DNA of 64,000 nt. Source: Lucifuga dentata (lineage: Eukaryota; Chordata; Actinopteri; Ophidiiformes; Bythitidae). Positions 51,411-63,701 of the stretch are shown here, piece after piece. The stretch is taken from positions 1 through 64,000 of the forward strand of contig VXCM01000957.1 of NCBI GenBank assembly GCA_014773175.1, written 5' to 3'. Positions within the stretch are counted from its first letter, which is position 1; every line of letters starts with the position of its first letter. The translations under genes and the position numbers were made by a program. Under the pieces are notes generated by a model. It had not been told where the DNA came from. It saw only the letters and a list, made by a program, of their open reading frames with translations, and made no database searches.

Positions 51411-53882
51411 GCAATATAAAGATAATTTGTTATTGTGCCATTTGGATTCAGGGTTATGGGTTAGCTTATACCTGTTGTGCAACAGCAGCAGCCAGATTCC
51501 CGCCGGCGCTGTCTCCTGCCACAGCTACACGCTCAGGGTCGATAGTGTATTTTGCCAGAACGTCTGGTGACAAAAAGTACTTGGCAGCAGCAAAGCAGTC
51601 CAAATATGGCACAGGAAAATGCACCTCTGGATACAGACGATACCTGCACACATAAAATTTGCAAATGATCATTTATTTGAGGTTTAGAAAGGTTTGGAGG
51701 ACATGATTGCAAGAGTTTTATCAACACCTGGAATAATAAGACAGATTACTTACTCAACTGAAACCACAACAGCATTAAGCTCATCAGACAACAAGCGGTT
51801 GATGATATCATATGTTCCCTTCTCTAAAGAAAAAGAGAGAGAGAGAGAGATGGAAGGCAGAAAAGCTTTTAGAAGGCAAATTTAAGATGTTTGAACCTTG
51901 ATTTTATTTTTAACCTTATACAGCTGATTCTGTTTGAAGTCAGCAGTAACACCTATACTCACTGGCGCTGCCTAAGGCCCAGCCTCCGCCATGGAAATAC
52001 AGCATGCCTCTCCTCAGATGGCTCTCCCCTCCAGGAGGGGGCTCATAAACACGCACTGGGATCCCGTCAAAGGTGGTGTCGCTGACCTTCACTCCGGGCA
52101 CGACCCCCCCTCCAGAATCAGAACCACTTACCATTGTTATTAGACCTATAAAGCCTTCCGTGGATTGCCTGATTGACTCCATGCAGCTGCCAAACCCCAG
52201 CCATTGCTTCAAATCACCCTGGTGAGAGAGAAAAGAGGGAAGAGTCGCTGGATCAGCTGGCAGCCTGGACAAGTTTGAAATCTCTTGGAAGGGAATCAAA
52301 ACTCTGTAACACAATATCTGGCCCCACCCAGTCACATCTATTCTCCAGCAATGCTGTGTCTTAGTGATGTGTTTGAATGTGGTTTCCCTCTTCCTCTAGA
52401 AACTTCTCACTTCCCAAAAGCCAACTGAGGCCAGAGGATGCAGCGGTTGAGAAAGCTGCTGCCTTATGCAGCATTCTTTGTTAATGTATGCAAAATCTTC
52501 TATGTCTGCTGTAGTTTATTAAACTTTAGCATAGCTATCATAAAAAAAAACTTACACAAATGTGTCTTTAGAATTACTACAGTAAAGGGGTTGAGTGATA
52601 AGTCCTGAGACTGACAAAAAGGGAATTAAGCCTAAAGGAATGAGTATGTTGACTATTGTGTGTATTGTATTTACCACAATAAACTCAAGTTGTGGTAAAG
52701 ACAATTTTTTTTATCCTGCTTTGGCTTCAGAGAATTAGTTTTAGACAACATAATACAAAAACTACTACTGGCACTACTTAAGCAGCCAAATATAAAATGC
52801 AGGATAAAACATTAAACGAGGGCAGGTCTCTTCACTCGTACAATGACTTGATTCAAGAAAAATCTTTCATCAAGATGGTTTATAAACAAGTGAAATAATC
52901 ACATTGCACTAAATCAAGAAAATCAAGCTCTTAAGAAAACATTCATGCAGTCATAACCTGCTATCTTGCTCTTTCAGTGGTGTAATAGGTGAATGATATC
53001 ATTAGCCTTCACCCATTGCGCCACTTTGATAATGTAGAAGAAAGGTGAAGGCAAAGAGACGTTCATTATCCTCACACACACACACAGGCGTAGAAGCAGA
53101 GCCCTAACTCCCTAAAAGCTATTTCATTCCAGATTAGCTATCAATTACATGTGTACATTTCACCCAGCCATTGCTAATTAGACTTAATATATGCATGATT
53201 CTTGCCATCTGGTAAAGAGAAGCACTGTGAACTATGATGAGGCACATCAGGAAAAGACATGCCCCAGATTAATGATTTCACTGCTCTGCAAATCATTCCG
53301 TATCATGTGCTGTGAAAATGCACTAGTCCAAATTAATATACACTGTAACAGCTTGAGATTATGTATTATCTGGCCCACTGTACAAACAAAGAAAGTAGTA
53401 TGCTGGAGTTGGGTGTTTCTGTGTTTGCATGAGTCCACACAAAAGGCATTAGTGTGTAGGAGCAAAGTTCAAGTCTACTCAGGCTCAATCAAGAAGTGTG
53501 TTTTCTGTAAATGCAGTCACTTTTTTAGAGTAATCTGATTTACAGTGCATACACTTTACCTGTTTTATTTGGGGATGGATCAGTATAAAGAGCAAAACAC
53601 TGATAATTCAGTAGCTCAGTAAAAATGTAATCCTTTGTGCAAATCATAAATCTGTAGTAACACACCTGCTGCATCCACCCAGTCACTTACTGTCTGCAAA
53701 CACAAGGCTCCTGTAAAAAACATTAGACTCTCTTCTCTTACCAAATGGATCATTGCCCGGAATCCTGCATCCAGCAGCATCAGCTTCCATGGCTGCTGTA
53801 TGTCATCAGGCAACGGGATGTACACATAATAAGCAACAGCAACAGTCAGTAAAACTGTAATAAAGACTGGTAAGAGCCTCAT
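49176..53882 (-). CDS. nceh1: Neutral cholesterol ester hydrolase 1 (arylacetamide deacetylase family), 5 exons
   Basis: NCEH1 is an ER-membrane serine hydrolase of the hormone-sensitive-lipase/AADAC family that acts on cholesteryl and ether-lipid acetyl esters. Exons from the 5' end: 53742-53882, 51963-52218, 51754-51823, 51472-51643, 49176-49796; all GT-AG and in phase, 419 residues (human 408). The N-terminus [26 protein letters not shown] is a signal anchor placing the enzyme in the lumen. The oxyanion-hole motif HGGGW is at residues 123-127, the nucleophile motif GDSAGG puts Ser201 in the catalytic site, Asp359 lies in YDVLRDDG and His389 in DDGFHGC, so the triad is complete. ALDFNTPSY and PLLAGPEVL are typical of NCEH1 rather than AADAC. 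Intron 4 carries a TTAA element with a nested SINE; intron 1 is about 1.5 kb. Confidence 0.95.
50155..50559 (+). mobile_element. tRNA-derived SINE nested in the TTAA element
   Basis: The head GGGGCAGCACGGTGGCACAG contains a box A (TGGCACAGTGG) and, 30 bases on, a box B (GGTTCAATTCC), the internal Pol III promoter of a tRNA-derived SINE. The tail ends ATGGATGGATGG. A 13-bp target duplication ATACATGCTACAT flanks it exactly (50142-50154 and 50560-50572). True length is about 343 bp, since 62 bp are an assembly duplication at 50385-50507. Confidence 0.87.
50385..50507. repeat. Exact 61-bp duplication around an N inside the SINE (assembly artefact)
   Basis: Positions 50385-50445 and 50447-50507 are identical around N 50446. 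The family copy at 46207 has this segment once, which supports an artefact. Confidence 0.92.
51346..51406. repeat. (GT)n microsatellite beside nceh1 exon 4
   Basis: About 30 uninterrupted GT units within nceh1 intron 4, 66 bp beyond the exon 4 donor. It is the longest dinucleotide tract of this type in the window. Confidence 0.96.
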
Positions 53883-56793
53883 CTTACATCTGACGCCTGT
53901 ATGTGTGAAGCATACTCTGGCACTGCAGCTTGCAGGCTGATACTTTAATTTGTCATTGGAGGCTGGAGTGGGAGGGCTAGATTATTTTGCAACCAATAGG
54001 AATCAAACACTTCCATTCAAACTCTTCAAAATAACACTTTTGACAGCTTTATTTATTTATTATAAGAATACAGGTGTTAATAGGTAAGATGTCTGTTTGT
54101 AAGGAACAGATTAGAAGATAAACATCCAGCTTTTGTGTAGCAACAAAACATGTTTATGACTGCTTTGTTAAAAATTTATTTTGTTCAATAGATCTCATTC
54201 ACAGCAGACTTGTTGACTTAGCAGAAAAAGCAGCAGAAAAAGTAATTAGTACAATTAATAATGATGCCATTCCATTTAGATGTGTCAGAAAACATGGCTT
54301 TAGTGCTTTTCAGATAAAAAGGGTCTAATCACACAAGAAAACAACTAAAGAATTAGATTATTCCATAAAAAAAAAAAATTACCGCCCTTCCCTACTTCCT
54401 TATGTGTAAGGCTCAGAACTTATCAGTCAAGGAAATAAAAGCCAAGTTATATCCATTTTAGTCTCACTCTCAAAAATAGACTAGTTTCACATAAACAGAC
54501 CTGTAAACTTGTCTTTAAACATATGTCATTATATATCCCTTAATATGACTTATAGCTAAATTTTCCAATATATAAGGCAAACTTTCATGTAAACACCAGA
54601 TTTTTATTTTAGTGTTTATTTACAGCTATAACTTCACATTTAAAGTTATATTTCACGTTCAGTTACTTTATATCCAAAAACGCAGTTTTAGTTTTTCTTT
54701 ATCACAAACCTAACAAAATTTGTGCTTATATTTTGAAGGCCAAATCGTCAAAGGGGAGGAAGAGGAAATGACGAAAAGACTTCTGGGAAATGAAGTGTTT
54801 TCCCGCCAGTTTCGGGTGTGTACAAAGTTGTAGTACGTGCATGTGACCACGGAGATGCACAATAGGCTGCAAACTGCAGAGACTCCCTCTACATCAAACC
54901 TTTTTCGTTATTCATAGTTTTATCAAAGAAAATATAAAATAATATTGTATAATATAAAATAAAACAGAAACTTGACTTCAAGGTCTACTGTATTTAAAAT
55001 CTTCAGAAAACGGCTTCAGATTTAACCATTTACATCCCCTTTTATGTTTATTTTACATAAGAGACCACCTAACTAATATGAAAATATAATTAAACTAATA
55101 AAAGAAAATCAAACATATCAGTGGTAGTGTAGACGTTAGAAAAGTGGCAAGTAGGTTTAAATTAACAGATTTTTAACAAGCTGCCTGTAACATCTTCAGT
55201 TTTCCTATTCATACAATAATCCATTAAAGTGATAACAATATAATCTTAATAGTGTAATAAATCTTTTAACTTGTTCTATTTAAACTTATAAAAGATGAAT
55301 AACACTTTTATCTGATGTGGTAATTACATTGTTGAAATTTATTAGAATTTTAATTTTAGTTAGTTTAATTAGTTTTAGAAGTTTAATTTAATATTGTCAG
55401 ACATGAAATCATTCTTAAATATGACTGAACTTTTTTTTTTTTTTTTTTTTGTCTATTTTAAATTTGGGAGTTCAGCTGTTACATGACTGAAACCTCAAAA
55501 TTTCACTACTTCTGTTAATGCAATGAAAGCCCAATAAAATAACAATTCTCACAATGACATAAAAAATGTAGTATATTAAATTCTGAAATTTTAGCTTTCA
55601 ACATTTTAGGTGTAACATGCCACATCCAGCACAGAAAGCTGTGAACAGAGAGGGGACAGGGTGTGGGGGGTCAGTCTAATATATTTAGTAGCATAAGAGA
55701 AATGTTTTTCTCAGGGATTATTGATGTTTTGGCCTGTGTGGACATCGATACCAGACTGAGCTCTGAGTGGAATGCATTATTGGTTCAGGTAGCTGGCAGG
55801 AGATAAAACTCAGCAGCCAATGATTTCTTTTCACTCCTCCTTTTTTTCTATCCTTTCCATCTGTTTGGAGATCAAAGCTACTTCTCCTATTTTGAGGATG
55901 AGGTGCAGGGATTTTTTTTTTTTCAGTCACATCATCTCAAATAATTATCACTATAAAAATCAAAACTTGTCAACCTTGAACAATCTTTTTGTTTGCATTA
56001 CAGAAATTATTTGGCACGATGACAGATTTTTAAGATGGAGTTTAGAGTCAAAGAAAAGCACAGAGCAAAATAATACAGTCAGCAGTGCAGATGGCGTAAA
56101 GAGTATCAGTGTTTCTCTGCTCTGTCTGCTATTTATCAGCATCTTCCTTCCCACGGTTCAACGCCTAACTGGCCTTGGTCGGTCCCTGGTGGCCACGTGT
56201 GAGAATGTAAACACACATATGAGCTGATGAGTCCCTGACCCTGCACTGGTTTTCCATAATACAGCAGCAAGGCACCAGATCGTATCAGATTAGCCCCAGG
56301 TTCACTCCACAGATCTGCATTTACATCTTGCAACAGTAAAAATCTGAGAATAGTTAATTCAGAAGTTACCAAAGGATTTACCTCTGAGTGTGTGTGTGTC
56401 CATTTAGGTTTCAGTGACTCTGTAATGTGATGTCAAACATCCCATCCCAGATGTGTGTCAAGACTCAACACATACTGCAGATAATAAATTAGACATCTTC
56501 TGCTATTTGTAAGTGCATATTAGCAAAATGTCCTATACAATATTTAAAAAAAAAAAAAAAATCTAACTGTGCCTTATGCTATTTTGGGTTGAGTGTGAAT
56601 GTCCAGTGTAACCTGATATGATACAAGAGGAAAGACAGGGTGGTTTAAGGTTGAATTCAGCTCAAAAGACATCCTGTTGGCTCAGTAGTACCACTTCGCC
56701 TCCCAACACTCATGCATACGTATTTATGCACACACACACATGCACACACACTCCTCACTTCCTTAAGTCAGACACCAGTGCCCTACTTTCTCT
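53883..56793. other. nceh1 upstream region, no coding exon seen
   Basis: Includes a CCAAT box (GCAACCAATAGG at about 53990-54001) about 110 bp upstream of the nceh1 start, then AT-rich DNA, the promoter-like cluster at 54779-54807 and T/A tracts. No protein-like open frame is found. Confidence 0.5.
54779..54807. promoter_or_regulatory. ZNF143-like plus E2F-like motif cluster (orphan promoter candidate)
   Basis: ACTTCTGGGAAATGAAGT (54779-54796) resembles the complement of the ZNF143/SBS element ACTACATTTCCCAGAAG, and TTTTCCCGCC (54798-54807) is a consensus E2F site. They sit side by side about 900 bp from the nceh1 start. Such pairs mark promoters of proliferation genes. In human the gene next to NCEH1 on this side is ECT2, a cell-division gene, in divergent orientation. 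Confidence 0.45.
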
Positions 56794-56845
56794 TTCCATA
56801 AATCACTTTGGATGAGAGCGTCAGCAGAATGCATAAATTGTAAAC
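56794..56845 (+). repeat. SINE/LINE 3'-tail fragment
   Basis: AATCACTTTGGATGAGAGCG followed by TCAGCAGAATGCATAAATTG matches the common fish SINE/L2 tail. No head is recognisable upstream. Confidence 0.55.
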
Positions 56846-59829
56846 GTTAAATGTGATATACAGTATGCGCGTGTGTGGTGCATTAAAATTCCCTATTCCT
56901 GCCACCCCCCCTCCCCTCTGGTGTGTGTTGGTCTGGCGTCTCCCTCCAGTCTGTGGTATGGAGGGCAGATAGAGGGCCTCTCCTGTGTCGCTGACTGGAA
57001 TTATACTTATGGTCATTTAACATGACTAAACGCATGAGGCAGAAATGGTGGTTTTCCATTACAGCAGTCCCGTCTCGTCATTCAGACTCTTACTTCACAC
57101 AGGGATTAGAAGAGCGTGAACAGTATATATATGTATTTTTGCATACTTATGTATGCTGGATGAGTATTTAAATATCTCTTATATCCATAGAAACAAGCCA
57201 CATCAAGGAGAAGAAATTTGCGTGTAACTCGACCAAGCTTTTACTGACCAATACAACCTGAACTGGCACGCTGATGGCATGAAGCATATATGAGGCATGA
57301 TGTCATTGATGCTCTGAATTTATTTAAAGCTGGTCTACTGTTGAAGAAGTGAAATCATCATCTTGTTCAAACGCAGCCTTTCATCTCCACAGTCATTTTT
57401 CCTTCACTTCTGCAACACAACGCCAGGCTTTCCAGAAATATTCTAAAGTACCTTGCTCTGTCTTCTCCTCTGTGTGCTCTCAGGACAATTTGACTCATGA
57501 ATCACTTTTCTACGGTAAGCTAATTTCAGCTTTCTAGAAAAACAGTCATAGGATTTTGCTGTGATGTTGCTAATCAGTTTCAGCAGAGACTTCTGAACTG
57601 ATAATTTGCATCATCCTGGTGTGTCTTATGCGCATGTAAAATCAGGAATGTTCACCATGGATATGCATGCGTGTCATCTTGTATGTAGTCGAAAAACGAA
57701 ATTGGACTTGGACCTGGGAAACTATAACTCCTGAGTGGCTTGTAGATAAAGTAAATGAATCAAGTTGTGACCATGATTACATATGCATGCCTGTGTGTGC
57801 TTAGGATAATGAGGTTGTACTTGATCAGAGTTCATCAGTGGGACAGAGGAGAAAACAATCAATCTTCCACCTTATTCCACCTATAAGTAGCACAGCACAG
57901 TCTGTTACTCCCAGAGTAATAGATTACTTCAAAAGATTACTGTGCATGGCCCTGTCCATTCCTAACATTTCTGTATAGTAAAATAAAATGGACTGTAATA
58001 GGAAAATATATAAATACAAAAGTGTCAAATTTCCCAATTATAATTATATTACTATTCTACTATGCTCTAACCTGAACTCTACCACGGCTACAATTCCTAC
58101 TACTACTGCATTATTTCAATCTTACAACCCTGACACACTCTATCACGCCAGTTGGCCCTAATGGCAGAGATAGATTATAGTTTAGAATACTGGTCCAGTG
58201 CAACAGGTTGTAGGTTCAAATCCACATGGAAGGACAACACTAGGAGCAATCAGTTTAAAGGCTGGTGCTGAGGGGTGGTAATACTGTAGTGGCATATCAG
58301 GGGTAGAAAGAAGATGCTGGGGTGGTATCTTGGTTGCTGTGCACAGTCTTGTCATTGCTCATATGCACTGTACATTATGTCTATGATTTTTTTGCATATA
58401 ATTTTATTCTAAAAAATTTGAAATGAGGGAGGACATGCAGAGCTTCTTGATGCAGTACCAGGGCTTAAAATAGAATCTAAGTATTCTGTGTCAGTCCCTC
58501 CCGCAATAAGTCAAGTCCATTTCTTTGATGGTTTGAAGGATCCTCAGGACAAAGCAATCTGACAGGATCAGTGTTGCTTACAGGTCAGCCGCTGACAGGA
58601 AGACATCACTCTTTCATGTTAGTTTCAGTCCTCTCCTATAACTTCTTTAGCTGCCTTATGGTAATGGGAGAATGGGCAGATGAAGCAGATGTGAAGTGGG
58701 CAGCTAGTGTGTCGTGGAAAGCTGCATTGCTGCAGAATGCAGATCTGCTGCTCCACTCAAAAGTCTGCCTCCACTTTTCCCGATTCTTAAACACAAATTA
58801 TAGATAGAACACACTGCGACTTATTACACATGCTTAGACAGACAGACAGACATACATATAGACACCCACACACACACAGACTGACAATCATGCATTCAGG
58901 CATTCAGGAATGCGATGGACAGAGAGCTCAGGTCACTTGGTACACTGCAAATGCAACAAACTCTATTTTGAAATGACAAACAACAACCTGTTGCTATTCT
59001 GCTCGGTGTGAGGAAGGTGTCATGTCTGACAGAATGGGGACAGAAAGTCTTGCATAGTTGTTATGCTGGATGGCGTGCTGCTGGTGTGAACTGTACGCGT
59101 ATATGATGTTCTTTAAAGCCTATACTCTACTGCTAATGCATTGTTGTTGTTTTGAGTCTCTATAGCTTCTATTCTTTATTGACTTTATCTCAGTTTGTTC
59201 TGTGGTCTCATTTTGTATGCATGTTGGGAGATTATTTAGCTGCATGAATCAAAAAAAAAAAAAAAANAAAAAAAAAAAAAAAGAGAGGGATTGTTCAAGT
59301 GCCATATTGATTTTTGTTATATTTGCATTAAAACTGCTTAATTCAACTTAATCTACAATTAACAGACCCAGCAGTTGGAACAGAAGATGAGGCTGTGTTC
59401 CTGTATCTGAATGATGAAATGGCACATCTCAGAGATGAATGAATGAATTCCCTCATTGGTCTTTATCAGCGTTAAACATAAAGTGAAGCGTGTCTCTTTG
59501 TCACATGGACCGAGCCTTTCTGTTACAGAAAATCCTTATTTTTAAGCCAAAAACATTTAAGCTTGCTTTTCCTTCTTGTTTATCTAGTATCACACGCTTT
59601 CCACTTACTCACACCCTGTTCTGTTCTAAATCTCATTTATATGCTTTCAGACAGAAACAGACAGTAGTATCTTGATTCAGTTTTAGGAGTGAAAACAGGT
59701 TTTCACTACTCCTTTTTTTTTTTTTTTTTNTTTGGCAATTTTTCACATTTCTTTTCTAAATTTTTCCTCTGAAAAACCCTTTATTAATACCCCCCACCCC
59801 ATACCCCATCCCTCCATTCACCACTAAGT
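56846..59829. other. Gene-free stretch
   Basis: No exon is supportable. It holds a possible decayed tRNA-like SINE near 58160-58320 (a box-B-like GGTTCAAATCC at about 58213), a GACA run at about 58838-58851, A and T tracts with N bases at 59267 and 59730, and CA repeats. Confidence 0.5.
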
Positions 59830-60180
59830 CTTTCCATCACCAAGCTCAGAGCCAGCTCAGATGCAGCCTAATGCCAGACTCAAGTTTTCCATTGGTCTCC
59901 TGGGGAATGTGGACTTCAGAAGACGGATCGCATTGTCTGTCCAATAGCAGATAACACATCAGCTTCCTCAGTACGTGCATCCCACAGTTTGGAAATGGCG
60001 GCAGTCTGGCAGCCAGCCTGGGCAGAGAGGAAAGGTTAAAGGTCAAGTGTCATATTGGGACNTGGCGGCAGTCTGGCAGCCAGCCTGGGCAGAGAGGAAA
60101 GGTTAAAGGTCAAGTGTCATATTGGGACTAATGTGGACAGCCACATGCCTTAGCCCTGACCTTTGACCTGGAGATGCAAG
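59830..60180. promoter_or_regulatory. Possible enhancer with two DR1 sites and an assembly duplication
   Basis: AGGTTAAAGGTCA at about 60034-60046 and TGACCTTTGACCT at 60157-60169 are both DR1-type nuclear-receptor sites in opposite orientation. Positions 59996-60061 and 60063-60128 are an identical 66-bp pair around N 60062, so the first DR1 appears twice only through the artefact. The block is GC-richer than its surroundings. Confidence 0.35.
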
Positions 60181-62056
60181 GGGACAGTGCTGTACTGTTC
60201 CTCTGAGGAGACATTCAGCCTTTTAGCTGTGCACACACACACGCACACACGCACACACAACCCCAGCAGCTACACATGTGCAAGCACACACATGCACATG
60301 AACGTCCACATATATATATGACCTCCTGCTTCCTCCTTGGCATGCTCAGCCGACGCCCCGTCTCATTCTCATAAGCCTCTCTACGGTCTCAATGGGATCC
60401 TGATGTTCTGTTAAATAATCCCCCCCCCTCAATCCCGCGACCCCCCTGACCAGAACCAAGGCTGTTAAACGCGGTTTTGCACGCCTCCCCTCTTCCTCAG
60501 CTGCTGCAGAGCGACGTTGACAAGAGGCAGCTGCTGTGGTGGTGAAAGGGTGTGTGTAATACAGTAGACAGCGATCAAACGAGATGGATAGATAAATAGG
60601 CAGATACTCAGACATATGGCGAGGGTCTCCAGAGCATACATCCTTGGAATAAATATGTGAGCGACTGGCATTTTATCCAGCGTATGAGGCTGTGGTTGTT
60701 GTGTCTGGGATTTCTTTAGCAGATCTAAGCCTGGAAAGCCTCAAAGACGCGAGGATGAGAACATTTTGGAAAGAGGCGCTGCAAAGGAGGAAGTCAACCT
60801 TGAGTTGCTGTCTCTGCATAGCTGAGAAGGCTGGCTGGGAGACAGGAAGAGGGTGTCTCGGTCCAGAAGAGGGAGACAGTTTAGACAGCTGATATCATGT
60901 AACACTAATAAAACTCTTCCCCTTTTACTGACATTCCCCTGTGGCGACAAAACCCAATCTTAAAGACACACAAACATACGGATTCACAGATTGACGTGTC
61001 AGCAGATAATTGAGGTGCATGCACGTGAAGACAATGACACACACACAAAGGCAAGCGGGCACACCATATAATAACACACACACAGGGTTTAATTAACTGT
61101 GGCTTAGTAATAATCTACTCTGTCTGCTGCAATTGGTACTGGATAGCTAAACTGTGGTGTGTGTGTGTGTGTCAGTAAGAGAGAGACCTTGTTGTCCTTG
61201 GCTCTATATGTGATGGTATATTTCTGGCATCTGTTGCTTTCAGCAGCAGCTCAGATCCAGGTGCCTTGTCCTTAAGGCAAGTGCTCATGTATTTGTGTGT
61301 GTGTCGGTGTGTGTTTGTGGGTGTGCGAGGTGCTGAGTGACACTCCCTGTTCCACTCTGTCAGGAAGTGTCAGCCACAGCTGGCTCACAGCTGATACATA
61401 CCCTCCATCTCCTTGTCTTTTTCCTCCTGTGCCCCTCTCTCCTCCATCTCTGTGTCAGCTCCTTGTGGAATTTTAGTCGAAGCGTTTGTATTTTCTCGGG
61501 GATAAAAGCTCGACACTTTGCCTCAAGTTTCCCTGACAAGGCATATTAGGAGAAGCAGCAGCTCTCACAGCTAAGCCCCAGCCGCTTATTGGTTTCAGTG
61601 GGCAGTGTAAACAATGCAAAGTGAAGGCCAAAAAAAAGTGTTTATCCCTCAATGTGACAAGTACCTGCTGTTTTGCTTTCTTGCTGGTCTTTTCTGGCTG
61701 CATTGCATCTGGTAACATATCCAGGCACAGTAAATAAAATTAGATGCTGGGTAAAACTGTATTCTGCGCTCTCCTGCCATCAGAGAGCTGTTATGTAACG
61801 GGTTTTAAAATATTGACGCCTCGTTGGCTTTGCTGCTCTCTATCAGGTCCTCTTCCTGTAAGGCTGGACTGGCTTTTCCCCTAATTGAGCGATAGTGTTT
61901 ATTTTTACCCTTCTGGGCTGACCAAGGTACTGTCTAATGTGTGCATACACACTCACACACACACTCACACACACAGCCCTGCTTGTCATGTGATGCACCT
62001 TGTGATAGTTGATGTTGTTATAGGAGACACATTCCTGCAGGATTTAGAGTGGGATC

Positions 62057-62093
<37 letters not shown>

Positions 62094-63609
62094 AAGCGTG
62101 CACGTGCGTGTAAAGAGCTTTAAATCAAAACCACAGCACACTGTCCATCAGCAGGTCTTACTCTCACTCATCGGCATGGTAATCTCACGCCGACAGCGAT
62201 GCAACCACAGGCCATATCTCCTTTTAGTGTTTTTTTCTCTCCCTCCTGGCCATCAACTGAAACTGTGGTTTCGTGTCCTCATTCCGGCAGCGTTGGCGTC
62301 TTTGTCGGCTCCTCAAACAGTGATGGAAGACACAGGAGTCTCACCAATCCCTATGACTGTGTGGATCTAATAGTAGAGGTCATGCCTGTGTGTTGGTGGA
62401 GGTTAGCAGATGTCCATCACTTCCATCAGCACAAAATGAAGGAGGGGTAAAACAGGGTCATGGGCAGAGCTTCCTGCAGAAAGCCATTGTCTGGGTGAAG
62501 CTGTCAGCCACCTGTCTAATTATGAAAATTCATATTTTCTACAATTATAAAGTCAAAGTGTGTAATGATCTGCAGTCTGTGTTGTAGATGACTACCTGGT
62601 CTCCATAGAAACACAGATTTTGAACAAAGAAGTCTTGCACTTCAACAAATTAGTCATGATTAAACTGTACCTGCTGCTTTGTGTCAGGTAGTTGCTGAAC
62701 ATGGCGACTATCATGGGGTGATAAGGGTCTTATGATTTTTAATAGTAAGAATTGCTAATTATGGCACTAACACATGAATTAATACACAGCATTAGAACCA
62801 TTATGACCTATGATGTCACATATCCTCACACAGCTGCATCTTAGACCTGAAGCACCAAACTGATGAGACTATTGTTAATTTATAATTGTTCTTATACATT
62901 ATCTCGTCTGTTAATTTCAAGTGACAGTGAAATTAAATGGATATTGAAAGGACCCATATGGTAACCCCCTAAAAGTCTCTCGCCCCATCATGGTGCTACG
63001 TATCAGTCATTATCCACGGAATGCCCTTTAATAAATAAAGTCATGAAACACCAAACAAAATGGGCACAAGATGTAGAAGTGGACTTTTCTATTAAAAGCC
63101 ACTGGAAACAGTAGAACCAGTAGATTACTATTGTCTTTCTGTGTGTATTCATGCTGTTTTATTTATTTATTTATTTTTTGGATTGTATATTTGTTAAAAT
63201 GTGGAGGCCTTGGATAAACGTAGTCGGCTTCTGTCTCCACCAGCACATTGGTGATATTACATATGCTGTGTGTTGTGTTTTCATAAATTGTCCTAAAAAA
63301 AAAAAACACCATGAATACACAAAGAAAAATAAGAGAAGTCAAAACATTTCTAGGTGCTATTTTTTTATTTTTATTTTTTTGCACAGAACTGCTGCAGAAC
63401 TGCTGGTTTTGATTGTGCATCATATCTGATATTTGACTGAAACGTTCATTAACATGCCTGATCTAAAATCTGCTAATTAGGGTTCCAACTTTGAGTGGAA
63501 ATATATTATATATTATTAAGAAGATGTGCAATAAGCAGAAGAAGATTCTTTAAACACAGTAATGCATAAATACAGTCTAAAACAGTGGTCCTCAAATAGT
63601 TGGTGTTTT
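60181..63609. other. Gene-free stretch with CA/GT repeats
   Basis: CA runs near 60230-60260, a GT run at 62058-62088 and many smaller ones. Open frames through these repeats are not protein-like. I see no splice-supported exon. Confidence 0.5.
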
Positions 63610-63658
63610 TGTGTTATTTTGCCAAATCCCTTAATCTTTCAAAATCAAATATTCAGGT

Positions 63659-63701
<43 letters not shown>

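Noticed and set aside
61885..62370. 161-residue open frame on the plus strand
   Set aside because: It runs through CA and GT microsatellites ([20 protein letters not shown]), has no splice support and no recognisable domain; the long frame is a by-product of the dinucleotide repeats.
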